Of a stretch of DNA of 64,000 bases, positions 1-8,659 are shown in pieces. Under the pieces are notes generated by a model. It saw only the letters and a list, made by a program, of their open reading frames with translations, did no database searches and was not told the DNA's origin. Origin of the DNA: Falsiroseomonas bella (GTDB lineage Bacteria > Pseudomonadota > Alphaproteobacteria > Acetobacterales > Acetobacteraceae); contig NZ_QGNA01000002.1 of assembly GCF_003173615.1 (NCBI RefSeq), forward strand, positions 868,001-932,000. The letters run 5' to 3'. Each line of letters starts with the position of its first letter. The stretch's first letter is position 1. A program made the translations under genes and the position numbers.

Positions 1-417
1 GGCGACGAAGGTGAAGCGCTGGTGCAGCGGGAGGTAGAGCTTGCGCAGCCACGGCGGCGTGCCCGCCGGAATGCCGTCGCCGGGCAGCCCGTCATCCTCG
101 ATGGCCAGCGGCTCGGCCCGTTTCAGCGTGATCGGATAGAGCGCACTGCCCGCGGCATCCAGCACGCCGGAAGGCGGCTCCGACCAGTCGCGCCAGGGCA
201 GCAGCTTCGGCAGCGCCTGCGGATTGGCGACGGCCGCGAGAAAATCCTCGACGAAGCTCGTGCCCTCGAAGCTCAGCAGGGGCGGCTGCGCGGCCTCCGG
301 CATGGCCGTGCCGCGCAGGAAAAAGGGTGTCGCGGCGACGAGCGTCTCCCGTGGCGCGTGCTTGACCGCCGGGACGATGAGGCGCCTGCGCGCGCGGGGG
401 GCGAGGTCCAGCGGCAT
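1..417 (-). CDS. Unrecognised eCIS operon protein (partial, 3' end outside window)
   Basis: The first 139 codons of a gene whose end lies beyond the left edge of the window. The ATG overlaps the stop of the upstream spike gene as ATGA, so it is translationally coupled to the injection-system operon. The visible protein starts MPLDLAPRARRRL, has no signal peptide or membrane segment, and ends in a hydrophobic stretch LRKLYLPLHQRFTFVA. I do not recognise the family. Position directly after the spike gene suggests a baseplate or tail-fibre related part, but that is inference from context only. Confidence 0.7.
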   Translation of the reverse strand, partial: MPLDLAPRARRRLIVPAVKHAPRETLVAATPFFLRGTAMPEAAQPPLLSFEGTSFVEDFLAAVANPQALPKLLPWRDWSEPPSGVLDAAGSALYPITLKRAEPLAIEDDGLPGDGIPAGTPPWLRKLYLPLHQRFTFVA

Positions 418-1106
418 CACCAGACGTTCCCGGCGCCGGGTGTGTAGCTGGCGCTGATCACCGAATTGGTGATGAGCGTGTCGCATTGGACGACGCCGGA
501 GAAGCGGCTCATGCCAGCATCCACCTGCACCATGCCCGCGCTGACGGAAAGCTGTGCCGGGGCGTTGATGGTGACGCGCGTATTCGCCGTGATCTCGACA
601 TTGCCCGCCGCATCCATCTTCATCGTGACGCCATTGGTGTGCGTGAGCGTGACGGTGCCGCCGGAGGCATCGTCCAGCGTCAGCTTGTGACCCCCCTGCG
701 TCTCCACCTCCACCTTCTCGGCGCCAGCCGTGTCGTCCAGCAGCACGCGGTGGCCCGAGCGCGAGGTGATGGAGCGCAGGTTGTTCTGCGCATCCATGGT
801 TTCGGGCGGCGCATCCACGCCGTTCCACAGCGCGCCGATCACGTAGGGCCGGCTGGCATCGCCGCCGTGGAAGGCGACCAGCACCTCGTCGCCGGGTTCC
901 GGGATGAACCAGCTTCCGCGGTCGGCACCGGCCATCATCGTGGCCAGCCGCGCCCAGGCCTGCGCATTCGCCGCATCCGCGCCGAGCCAGGGCAGCTCCA
1001 CCTTCACGCGGCCCTGGCCGTCGGGGTCCTGCACGTCGCGCACGAGGGCGGGATAGACGCCGGCGAGGACGGGGCGGCTGAAGCCGCCGAAATCGAGCGG
1101 GGTCAT
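417..1106 (-). CDS. Phage baseplate assembly protein V / VgrG-like spike of contractile injection system
   Basis: A 229-residue protein of the gpV/gp5 spike family, which forms the membrane-piercing tip below the tube. Residues about 15-110 read as the OB-fold domain (VYPALVRDVQDPDGQGRVKV, then WFIPEPGDEVLVAF and a GALWNG motif). Residues about 125-200 are short alternating beta repeats (KLTLDDASGGTVTLTHTNG, then NVEITANTRVTINA) typical of the gp5 beta-helix prism. I chose the ATG at 1106 because it overlaps the stop of the hub gene (ATGA); the frame stays open upstream but the family pattern does not. The length fits short eCIS spikes rather than full VgrG. Confidence 0.88.
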   Translation of the reverse strand: MTPLDFGGFSRPVLAGVYPALVRDVQDPDGQGRVKVELPWLGADAANAQAWARLATMMAGADRGSWFIPEPGDEVLVAFHGGDASRPYVIGALWNGVDAPPETMDAQNNLRSITSRSGHRVLLDDTAGAEKVEVETQGGHKLTLDDASGGTVTLTHTNGVTMKMDAAGNVEITANTRVTINAPAQLSVSAGMVQVDAGMSRFSGVVQCDTLITNSVISASYTPGAGNVW

Positions 1107-2191
1107 GCGCCGGCCTCCAGCGCGGCGCGGCAGGCGTCGAACTCCGTGCGGTAGCCCGCCGCCTGGTCGAAGCTGTGGCGCACCGCCGTCACTTCCCATA
1201 CGCCGGAGAACCAGGCGCCGAGGTCCAGAAGCTCGACGCGCGCGCCGACCCGCAGCTGCGGCGTGCCGCGCGTGACGCCGCGGCCGCGCAGGAAATGCCG
1301 CGCGCGATGCTGCATGCGCGCTTCCGCCAGCCGACGCGCCTCGTCCGTGCTGGCCGGCGCGTCCAGATGCAGGTCCTCTGGCGCATCGCCCCAGGCTTCC
1401 CGCACGATCTCGGCACCCGTGCGGCCCTGGCCCTCGGCGACGGCGCGGGCGGCGTCCGTGCCGGCTTCCTCGGTGATCGCCTGCTTGCCCCCGACGTCCC
1501 AGCCATGCACGCGCACGGCGCTGCGCTGCTCGGCCAGGTCGGCCTTCAGCTCGAAACGGATCAGCTCGTTCAGGCGGGTCAGCGTGACGGGCCGGGCGCC
1601 GTCGCTCCGCGTCGTCACCTTCACCGCGCCGTCGCGCAGCGTGATGCGCGCATCCAGTGCTCGGGCGCGTTCGCGGAGAAGAGCGAGTTCGCTCTGTCCC
1701 ACTTGCCAGCGCTGGGTGTGGGAGGGTCCATCCGCCTGCACATCGGCGCGCAGCCCCGCATCCTGTACGAGCTGGTTCAGGATGTCGGCGTCGCTGCTCT
1801 GCTCGAACACGCGCGACCGGCGCTTCAGCCTGAGCCGCGCCAGATTGTCCTCTGCGAGGATGGTGAGCTCGGGCGGGCGCTGCTCGGGGTAGAGCGCGCC
1901 GATGGCGCTGATGGTGCCATCGAACACCGTCTCGCTGCTGCCGCCGACGTTGAAGGCGATGGCGATGGCCTTGCCGAAGTCCAGCCGGCTCCGGTCGAAA
2001 TGCACGAAGCCGGGGCCGCTGGCGCCTTCGGCGGCACCGAAGTTGAGGAAGACGGCTTCCAGCTCGTCCACGCCGTTGCTGTCGGCTCGGGTTTCCAGGC
2101 GGATCAGGTCGCGGCCGAGTGCGGAATCCTCCTGCCCGTCGACCGAAATGACGGGCCTTGCACCGACCAGCAGGGGCGGGCCGTCATTCAT
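1103..2191 (-). CDS. gpD-like late control protein (baseplate hub) of contractile injection system
   Basis: A 362-residue protein of the phage late control D / gp27-like hub family, which joins the spike to the tube. The sequence opens MNDGPPLLVGARPVISVDG and shows the conserved series ISAIGALYPEQRPPELTILA, then DNLARLRLKRRSRVFE, then a C-terminal RVELLDLGAWFSGVWEVTAV segment, matching the hub fold. The ATG at 2191 overlaps the stop of the preceding small gene (2188) and its own stop overlaps the start of the spike gene, so hub and spike are coupled. An open frame extends upstream of 2191 but is only the antisense-like shadow of neighbouring genes. Confidence 0.88.
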   Translation of the reverse strand: MNDGPPLLVGARPVISVDGQEDSALGRDLIRLETRADSNGVDELEAVFLNFGAAEGASGPGFVHFDRSRLDFGKAIAIAFNVGGSSETVFDGTISAIGALYPEQRPPELTILAEDNLARLRLKRRSRVFEQSSDADILNQLVQDAGLRADVQADGPSHTQRWQVGQSELALLRERARALDARITLRDGAVKVTTRSDGARPVTLTRLNELIRFELKADLAEQRSAVRVHGWDVGGKQAITEEAGTDAARAVAEGQGRTGAEIVREAWGDAPEDLHLDAPASTDEARRLAEARMQHRARHFLRGRGVTRGTPQLRVGARVELLDLGAWFSGVWEVTAVRHSFDQAAGYRTEFDACRAALEAGA

Positions 2192-2385
2192 CGCTGCGGC
2201 AGCCTCCGGCGGAGTTCGCGCTCGAGTTCCTCCGCGATGATCTCGCGGATCGCCGCGCGCAGTTCCTCCACCTGCACTTCCAGCGGCTGGCCGCCGGCCT
2301 CGGCGGATGCCGTGCCGGCGCCGGACGGAGCGGCGCCGCGATCCACGCTGATGTCGGTGTCCACCTGGCCGATGATGACGGGCAT
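2188..2385 (-). CDS. DUF5908-like small eCIS protein
   Basis: A 65-residue protein, MPVIIGQVDTD at the start, followed by a Gly/Ala-rich linker and a charged C-terminal helix (LRAAIREIIAEELERELRR). Small proteins of this layout (DUF5908, the Afp6-like gene) sit between the tube-initiator and hub genes in eCIS clusters, as here. The gene is 3 nt from its upstream neighbour and overlaps the hub start by 4 nt, so it is clearly part of the operon. Function is not established; a chaperone or small baseplate part would fit. Family assignment rests on layout and position more than on sequence. Confidence 0.72.
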   Translation of the reverse strand: MPVIIGQVDTDISVDRGAAPSGAGTASAEAGGQPLEVQVEELRAAIREIIAEELERELRRRLPQR

Positions 2386-2388
2386 CGC

Positions 2389-3669
2389 TCAGCCCCCGCC
2401 GCAGCGCGCGCAGCCGCAGCCGCCGCCACAGCCGCAACCCGATGTCCGGCTCGCCCCGGCGGCAACGAAGCGCGGCGGCGCCACGCCGAGCGCCTCCCAG
2501 CGCGGACGGCGATCACCGGTGGTCTCCGCCGCGCGCGGCACGCCGCGGATCGCCAGCGGTGCGATGCCCGTCGGGGCGCGCGGCAGCACCGGCGGCGGCG
2601 AGCCACGCGGGGCCAGGGGCGTCACGGCATCGGGCGTGTTCGGCGCGGCCAGCGCGATCCCCGCCGCGCGTTGCGACAGCACGATGGCCGCGAGCCCTGC
2701 GGCCTGGCTGCCAGGCGCGGGGCCCTCCGGCGCCCAGGGGCTCGGCGGGGAAGGGATGCTGCCCTTCACTGCCGCAGCCGTTCCGGCCCCCGCGCGGCCG
2801 CTGCCGGATGGCGTCGCGGCCACGACGCCCGACTTGCCTGCCGTCGCGCCCCCCGTGCCGAGCGCCGAGGACCCGAACAGGTCCACCGCCGCGTCCGCCG
2901 ACAGGGACACGCCTGCACCCGCGGACAATCCCACATCCACCGACAGGCCGAGTTCCGCCTGCAGCGAGATGTCGGCGGAGAACCCGGCAGAGAACTCTGC
3001 CGAAAAGCCGGCGGAGAAGCCCGCCGACAGTCCCAACGAGAAGCCGCCGGAGCCGAGGTCGAACAGGCTGTCCGCGCCGGACGCGCTCGCTGCGTCGCGC
3101 ATGCTGTTGGGCGAGGGCGCGGCCGCCGCCTGCGCGCGCGCGCGTTCCTGGCTGTCGATCTCGTAGCGGAATTCCTGCTCCGTCAGCGTGATCTGCACCT
3201 TGCTGCGCAGCGGCACGCCGCCCGGCGAGAAGTAGTCGAAGGTCTCCTGGTACTGCGTGATCAGGCCGTTGAAGACGATGCTGCCCCAGCGGAACTGAAC
3301 GCGCCTCGGCGCAGGCTGGCTGTTGCCGCCGCTGCCCTGCTCGCTCTCCGCCGCCTGGATCAGCAGCGCGAGCGGGCGCGTGCGCAGGCGGACATCCAGC
3401 TCCTCTTCCTGGATCGGCGCGCGGCCGTCCTCGCCGTCGCGCGGGCGGGTGCTGTCGAACACCGCCTCGAAGGACAGCGTCGCCGAGGACGCGCCGACAT
3501 TCTGTACCTGCTGCCGCCCCTGGCGCGAGCGGTCGCGCGATTCCCCGGCGCTGGTCTTCAACGTCAGCGTCGCCGGGTTGAAGTCGAGCGGAACCGCCTG
3601 GTCATCCTGCGGCTCGGTGCCCGCCTCGTTGAAGGGCACGATGCTGGCGCGGCGGAACTGCGCGGTCAT
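2389..3669 (-). CDS. CIS tube-initiator-like protein (Afp7-type) with repeat and Cys-rich tail instead of LysM
   Basis: A 426-residue protein. Residues about 1-180 match the N-terminal domain of contractile-injection-system tube proteins (FNPATLTLKTSAGESRDRS, then RRVQFRWGSIVFNGLITQYQ and VPLRSKVQITLTEQEF), which lies between tube and hub. In the family this domain is normally followed by a C-terminal LysM motif. None is visible here: residues about 200-270 are short GFSA/LSA-type repeats, then a long Ala/Pro/Gly-rich linker, and the last 17 residues hold five cysteines in a Gly-Cys pattern. The start overlaps the tube 2 stop as ATGA. The role of the tail is unknown. Confidence 0.82.
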   Translation of the reverse strand: MTAQFRRASIVPFNEAGTEPQDDQAVPLDFNPATLTLKTSAGESRDRSRQGRQQVQNVGASSATLSFEAVFDSTRPRDGEDGRAPIQEEELDVRLRTRPLALLIQAAESEQGSGGNSQPAPRRVQFRWGSIVFNGLITQYQETFDYFSPGGVPLRSKVQITLTEQEFRYEIDSQERARAQAAAAPSPNSMRDAASASGADSLFDLGSGGFSLGLSAGFSAGFSAEFSAGFSADISLQAELGLSVDVGLSAGAGVSLSADAAVDLFGSSALGTGGATAGKSGVVAATPSGSGRAGAGTAAAVKGSIPSPPSPWAPEGPAPGSQAAGLAAIVLSQRAAGIALAAPNTPDAVTPLAPRGSPPPVLPRAPTGIAPLAIRGVPRAAETTGDRRPRWEALGVAPPRFVAAGASRTSGCGCGGGCGCARCGGG

Positions 3670-4160
3670 GACGCGAGCTCCCGCGCCAGGCCTTCATGCG
3701 CGATGTGCAGCTCCTCGATCGCGACCTCGCTCGCGCCCTTGGCGGAGAGATCGGCCGACTTCACCTTGGTCACCAGACCACGCGTGAAGGACCACACGGC
3801 CTGCGGATCGCCACGCGGCCCCTCCGCGCCGAAGACGGTGATGGCGCCGGAGACATAGGGCAGGGGGAAGGTGCCGTCGGTGCAGCGCTGGATCCAGGCC
3901 CAGAAGGCGTCGTCCAGCGTGACGCCGCGCTTCAGCACCAGTGCGGGGGAACTCACCTTGCCCGGCAACTGCCGGACGCCGAGGTTGTAGCCGCCCTCCC
4001 GCAGCGGGGTCATCTCGATGTTGAGCTCGAGCCCCGTCACCTCGCTGAAGGCGCCGCGCGCGGCATGCGGGCTGCCATCGGCCAGACCCTCGTCGCCGCC
4101 GAAGCCGGAGACGGTGATCTCCACGCTGAAATTGAAGCGCGTGAGGAAGGCATCGCTCAT
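3666..4160 (-). CDS. Tail tube protein 2 (gp19-like)
   Basis: A 164-residue protein of the T4 gp19-like tail tube family, which forms the inner tube of the injection machine. Typical features are the N-terminal FNFSVEITVSGF strand, the central TGLELNIEMTPLREGGYN region, a WIQRC helix and the C-terminal AIEELHIAHEGL strand. It is paralogous to tube 1 at 6321-6776. I chose the ATG at 4160 because it overlaps the stop of sheath 2 (ATGA). In Afp/PVC clusters several tube paralogues exist; the minor ones are placed at the tube base, and this copy next to the initiator gene is a good candidate for that role. Confidence 0.88.
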   Translation of the reverse strand: MSDAFLTRFNFSVEITVSGFGGDEGLADGSPHAARGAFSEVTGLELNIEMTPLREGGYNLGVRQLPGKVSSPALVLKRGVTLDDAFWAWIQRCTDGTFPLPYVSGAITVFGAEGPRGDPQAVWSFTRGLVTKVKSADLSAKGASEVAIEELHIAHEGLARELAS

Positions 4161-6313
4161 CCTTCCGCCTCCAGCGCGGCGCCGAGCCCCGCGCGCACCA
4201 GGCGGAAGACGATGAACTCGGCCGGCACCGCCGGCGCCACGCCGACGAGCAGGATCACCTGCCCGTTGTCGCGCGCGTTCAGCGGCGTGGTGGTGACGTC
4301 GCAGCGCGCGAAATAGGCCTCGCGCGCCGTGCGCCCGGCGAGCCCGCCGGCATCGAACACGGCGCGCAGCCGCTGCGTCGCAGCGCGCACAAGGCCCGCC
4401 CAGAGCACATGGTTGTTCGGCTCGAAGGGCGCCCACTCCAGGTCCTTGGCGATCTGCAGCTTCAGCCAGTCCACCAGCCGCCGGACGGAGATATGCGTCC
4501 AGTCGCGGTCGAGCGAGGTAGTGCGGCTGCCCAGCAGCATCAGCCCGCGCTCGGTCGGGCGGATCACATCCACCCGTTCCTCGTGCAGGAAGCCGGCATC
4601 GGGCAGGCCGGGATCGTCGGCGACGCCGAAGGCGCTGCGCAATGCCTGGTTCGCCGGCGCGCTCCAGGGATGGCTGGCGATCTCGACGCGCGCAGCGATG
4701 CCCGCGGCGACGCATGCGGGCGGCAGCACCACCGGCGCGGCGCGGGGATCGCGCGCATCCGCCGCCAGCAGCCAGGGCGCGTAGAGCGCGGCGCGGTCGG
4801 AAGCCAGCGCGCGCCGCCAGGCGCCGATCTCGCCCGGCGTGAGGCGCGGCGGCAGGTCGAGCAGCGCGATGCGCGCGCCATGCGCCTCGCAGGCGGAGAC
4901 AACGGCCGCCTGCGTGTCCCTGAGGTCGTCGAGATCCTCGCCCAGCCAGCGGTAATCCAGCACGGGCCGCGCAATCGTCACCGCCGGGGGGATGCAGGCG
5001 CCGAAGCAGGGGGCGCCGGGCTCCGGCGTGGGGTCGGGCGCCGCCGGCTCGGCCGGCGCCGGGTGCAGCAGGTCCGGCAGCACGATCAGTGCGGCCGGCG
5101 AGAAGGGCTGCTTCGAATCCCACTCCCCCAGCGCATCCAGCGCCGCCGGACGGTTCGCGAAGACGAGGAAGCGATGGTCGCCGTCCCCCGCGAGATGCGA
5201 GGGCGTGATGCCAGCGGGTTCCAGGAAGTGATGGCGCCGCGTGGTCTCGGCCGCGTCGCGCCCCTGACGCACCGGCGGCAGGTCGGCGCCGGCGGCGAGC
5301 AGGCCATCCGGCGCGGCGAGCAGCTCCGCTCCCGGATAGAGCCAGGCGTTGCGGTGCAAGGCAGAAGGTCGCAGGAATTCCGAACCGGTCGGATCTTCAG
5401 GCCCGCCCCATATGCGGTCCGGCGAGCCCGCTTCCGTCTCCGGATCGCTGCCGTTCACGGGCGGCGGCAGCAGCATCTCGGAGGCCGCGCGACGACCGAG
5501 CAGGCGCAGCAGGTAGCGCGGGTGATCCGCGTGCAGCCCCGCTTCCTCCCAGCTCTCCACCACCTGCCCATCGAGCGTGATGGCGAGGGAGAGCAGGATC
5601 TCCTCCGTGCCCGTCGCGCTGGCTGCCTGGCGGAAGCCCGGAGGCGGCTCGGGTGTCAGCGTCAGCCGCACGGTGCCCCGCCCGGCAGGCTCCACGGCGG
5701 AGACATGCGCCACATGCCAGGACCGCACGCCGCCCAGCGTGCCGGGCAGGCGCAGCGTGGTGCCGGGCAGGCCGCGATGTGCCGGCGCAAGCCAGCGTCG
5801 CCGCCACACCGGGGCGCCACCGCCTTCCGGCGTAATCCATCCGAAGTCGCGTTGCAGCGGCAGGGCGCGGCGCCGCGCGCTGAGGCGCAGCAGCATCCGG
5901 TTGCCCCAGCTTCCCGGATTGCGCGCGGCAATCCGCACGGCGCGGCGCGCGGGTGTCGCGCCACGCACAGTGACGCCGGGCAGCACGAAGCGCGCCGTGC
6001 GGGCGTTGCGGTGATCCATGCAGCGGATCGCGATGCAGCGCCGCCCACCTTCCGCGAAGAAGGCGCGCACCGCCTGCGGCAGCTTCAGGCCCGCGACGGC
6101 GCCGCCGAACAGCCGCGTGAAGTCGGCGAAGCTCTCGACCGGCACGGGTGTATTGACAGGTCCGCGTTCCGCCAGCCCGATGAGACACGCCGTGTCCAGC
6201 CGGACGATGCGCGGCACGGCAGCCGTCGCGCGCGCCTCGTACACGCCGGGCGGCAGGCCCGGCCGGTAGGGCGCGCCGGCCGCGAAGTCCGCGCGACGCA
6301 GAGAGGCGCTCAT
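4157..6313 (-). CDS. Contractile tail sheath protein 2 (large form)
   Basis: A 718-residue sheath protein. The N-terminus (PPGVYEARATAAVPRIVRLD, then GLAERGPVNTPVPVESFADF) is the sheath attachment domain. The C-terminus carries the conserved sheath core (WTHISVRRLVDWLKLQIAKD, then APFEPNNHVLW and VAPAVPAEFIVFRLV). It is about 100 residues longer than sheath 1, with the extra length in the middle, where surface-exposed domains of sheath proteins are usually found. It lies 7 nt after tube 1 and overlaps tube 2. The ATG at 6313 has a GGAG-type site upstream. Its paralogue at 6800-8647 is probably the main sheath. Confidence 0.9.
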   Translation of the reverse strand: MSASLRRADFAAGAPYRPGLPPGVYEARATAAVPRIVRLDTACLIGLAERGPVNTPVPVESFADFTRLFGGAVAGLKLPQAVRAFFAEGGRRCIAIRCMDHRNARTARFVLPGVTVRGATPARRAVRIAARNPGSWGNRMLLRLSARRRALPLQRDFGWITPEGGGAPVWRRRWLAPAHRGLPGTTLRLPGTLGGVRSWHVAHVSAVEPAGRGTVRLTLTPEPPPGFRQAASATGTEEILLSLAITLDGQVVESWEEAGLHADHPRYLLRLLGRRAASEMLLPPPVNGSDPETEAGSPDRIWGGPEDPTGSEFLRPSALHRNAWLYPGAELLAAPDGLLAAGADLPPVRQGRDAAETTRRHHFLEPAGITPSHLAGDGDHRFLVFANRPAALDALGEWDSKQPFSPAALIVLPDLLHPAPAEPAAPDPTPEPGAPCFGACIPPAVTIARPVLDYRWLGEDLDDLRDTQAAVVSACEAHGARIALLDLPPRLTPGEIGAWRRALASDRAALYAPWLLAADARDPRAAPVVLPPACVAAGIAARVEIASHPWSAPANQALRSAFGVADDPGLPDAGFLHEERVDVIRPTERGLMLLGSRTTSLDRDWTHISVRRLVDWLKLQIAKDLEWAPFEPNNHVLWAGLVRAATQRLRAVFDAGGLAGRTAREAYFARCDVTTTPLNARDNGQVILLVGVAPAVPAEFIVFRLVRAGLGAALEAEG

Positions 6314-6320
6314 GGCCGCC

Positions 6321-6776
6321 TCACTCCATGCTGATGTCCTCGCAGACCAGCGCCAACTCCTCCATCGCCACGTCCGTGCCGCCCTTCGCCGCGAGCGTCG
6401 GGCCGGTCAGCTTCGACGGCCGTGCGTTGATCAGCTTCCAGCTCATCACCACGTCGGAGCGGTCCTCGCTCATCAGCTCCACCACCACGGTGGCCTTCGC
6501 GTCCAGCTTTCCCTGTCGCGCCTGGTCGATCCACTGATAGAGATCGAGCCGACCGATCAGCCCCCGCTTCAGCGTGACGTCGCCCGCCTTGTACATCAGC
6601 GCCACCTTGCGCGGCCGGTTGGCAGCGTCCGTGCCGTCGCGGTAGTCGGCATAGGTCACTTCCGTCGAGAGCCCCGACACGTCGGAGAATCCCGCCCTAA
6701 TCTCGGTCCCCGAGTTGGGCGTTATGGTGACCTTGAAGTTGAACGCCCCGTAGGGGTCGTCGCGTGTCACAGCCAT
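6321..6776 (-). CDS. Tail tube protein 1 (gp19-like)
   Basis: A 151-residue tail tube protein of the T4 gp19-like family. It reads MAVTRDDPYGAFNFKVTI at the start, with FSDVSGLSTEVTYADYRDG in the middle and a C-terminal VAMEELALVCEDISME strand. A strong ribosome binding site (GAGGGGGA on the coding strand) precedes the ATG, fitting the high output needed for a tube subunit. It follows sheath 1 by 23 nt, the usual sheath-tube order, and is the likely major inner-tube subunit. Confidence 0.92.
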   Translation of the reverse strand: MAVTRDDPYGAFNFKVTITPNSGTEIRAGFSDVSGLSTEVTYADYRDGTDAANRPRKVALMYKAGDVTLKRGLIGRLDLYQWIDQARQGKLDAKATVVVELMSEDRSDVVMSWKLINARPSKLTGPTLAAKGGTDVAMEELALVCEDISME

Positions 6777-6799
6777 GATGCGTGATCCCCCTCAGCCGG

Positions 6800-8647
6800 T
6801 CAGACGATCGAGGCGTCGGCCGTCCATTGGCCGATGCGGAAGATGACGAATTCGGCGGGCTTGGTCGGCGCCACGCCGATCAGGCAGACCAGCCTGCCAT
6901 TGTCGAGGTCCGACTGGCTCATGGTGGAGCGGTCGCAGCGCACCCAGTAGGCTTCGTCGGGCTTCGTCCCCATCAGCGCGCCGCTGCGCCAGACGTCGTA
7001 GAGGAAGCTCTCGACCGTCAGCCGGATCTTCAGCCACAGCGTCTCGTTGTTCGGCTCGAACACCGCCCATTGGGTGCCGCGGTCGATCGAATGCTCCATG
7101 AAGATGAAGAGCCGGCGGACATTGATGTAGGTCCACTCCGGATCGCTGGTCATCGTCCGCGCGCCCCATACGCGGTTGCCGCGGCCTTCGAAGAAGCGCA
7201 GGCAGTTGATGCCCTCGGGGTTCAGCACGTCCTGCTCGCCCTTGTTGACAGGGCGGGAGAACCGCAGGATGCCGCGCACCACCTCGTTCGCCGGCGCCTT
7301 GTGCACGCCGCGCTCGATGTCGCTGCGCGCGTAGATGCCGGCCATCGCGCCTTCGGGGCTGAGCAGCAGCGTCTCTCCCGTCAGGCCGGAAGGCCGCGGC
7401 ACCACGAGCCACGGATAGTAGAGCGCGGCATAGGTGCTGTCGTGCTGTCCGCGCGCTTCCCGTATCGCGGCGGAATCCGCATCGGACGGACCGGCCACGA
7501 TGCCGAAGCGATAGCGCATGCGCTCGCAATGCGAGATCACCGCGCCGCGCACCAGCTGCGCCTCGTCGTCCTCCAGCGCCGCGCCGCCCGGCGCGGCGAC
7601 GATCGCGATGTCCTCGATCTCCTCCAGCGCGACCAGCCCGGTGGCCTCATGCCCCGCGCCTTCGCCGGCGAAGAGTTCGGAATCGGCAAGCCTGCCATCG
7701 ACGCCGCCCGTCAGCGTGATGGGCGAGGCGCTGATCAGGGCCGCTGCCAGCCCGCCCGCGAATTCCGCGCGCTGCGCGGCGGTGGTCGGCAGAGTTCCGG
7801 CATCGAAGAAGATGCGGTTGGTGCGGTCGGGCGGCGGCCCGACGCCCGCATCGTGATCCTCGTGCCGCAGGACGCGACCGATGAAGACCTCGGAGTCCTG
7901 GTGCGGCGAGAGGCCCGCATGGTTGTCGGAACGGTCGCCAGTGGAACCATCGCCATTCGGCTGCACCAGCAGCGCAAGCGTCACCTTCTGCACGCTGACC
8001 AGCCCCGCCGCGTTGAGGTCGAGCGTGCCGCTGGCGCCGGTCAGGACCGGCCGGCCGGTTGCGTCGAGCGAGACGGCCCAGAGCGCATTGGCCGTCAGTG
8101 CCTGCGCGCCGGTCGCCGCCACCACGCGGTCCTTCGCGGCGCTGTTGTTGGATTCCACCAGGTCGCCCGGCCGCACGCCGGCCAGGCTGCGGTTCGGCGC
8201 CGTCCCGGTCAGCAGGTTGCCGCTGCGCGTGCCTGTCACGCGCACCACGACATTGCCGGCGCGGCCGGGGAAGCGCGCGCGGATGAAGCGATCCGCCCCC
8301 AGCACCGACAGCGCCGCGGAGGATGCCCGTGCGTCATCCGCATCCTGCCCGGCGGGCGGGTTGAAGATGCGCGCGACATAGACGCGCTTGCCGCCATTCT
8401 CGAAGAAGTGGCGCACGGCGAAGGCGAGGTGGTTGGTCGTCAACCCCTCGGTCAGCACCAGGTCCTGGCTGTCGCCGAAGTAACGCTGGAACTCCTCGAA
8501 GGAGGTGACGAGCTGCGGCGCGCCGGCCACGGGACCGAAGCGCGCCTGCCCGACGAAGCCCGCCGTGGAGGTCGCGACCCCCTCGATGGATTTCGCGCGG
8601 AAGGAGGTCTCCTCCACATAGACGCCGGGGGCCAGGTATTCGGGCAT
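6800..8647 (-). CDS. Contractile tail sheath protein 1
   Basis: A 615-residue sheath protein that surrounds the tube and contracts to drive it outward. The N-terminus MPEYLAPGVYVEETSF is the textbook sheath start, followed by GVATSTAGFVGQARFGPV. The C-terminal core reads WTYINVRRLFIFMEHSID, then AVFEPNNETLWLKIRL and VAPTKPAEFVIFRIGQW. A strong GAGGAGG site lies just upstream of the ATG. It is the first of two sheath genes in the operon and is paired with tube 1, so it is probably the main structural sheath. Confidence 0.93.
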   Translation of the reverse strand: MPEYLAPGVYVEETSFRAKSIEGVATSTAGFVGQARFGPVAGAPQLVTSFEEFQRYFGDSQDLVLTEGLTTNHLAFAVRHFFENGGKRVYVARIFNPPAGQDADDARASSAALSVLGADRFIRARFPGRAGNVVVRVTGTRSGNLLTGTAPNRSLAGVRPGDLVESNNSAAKDRVVAATGAQALTANALWAVSLDATGRPVLTGASGTLDLNAAGLVSVQKVTLALLVQPNGDGSTGDRSDNHAGLSPHQDSEVFIGRVLRHEDHDAGVGPPPDRTNRIFFDAGTLPTTAAQRAEFAGGLAAALISASPITLTGGVDGRLADSELFAGEGAGHEATGLVALEEIEDIAIVAAPGGAALEDDEAQLVRGAVISHCERMRYRFGIVAGPSDADSAAIREARGQHDSTYAALYYPWLVVPRPSGLTGETLLLSPEGAMAGIYARSDIERGVHKAPANEVVRGILRFSRPVNKGEQDVLNPEGINCLRFFEGRGNRVWGARTMTSDPEWTYINVRRLFIFMEHSIDRGTQWAVFEPNNETLWLKIRLTVESFLYDVWRSGALMGTKPDEAYWVRCDRSTMSQSDLDNGRLVCLIGVAPTKPAEFVIFRIGQWTADASIV

Positions 8648-8659
8648 GCGCGTGCCTCC

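Noticed and set aside
2880-3060. Short tandem-like repeats resembling a CRISPR or satellite
   Set aside because: They are codon-level GFSA/LSA repeats within the tube-initiator gene; no regular repeat-spacer pattern.
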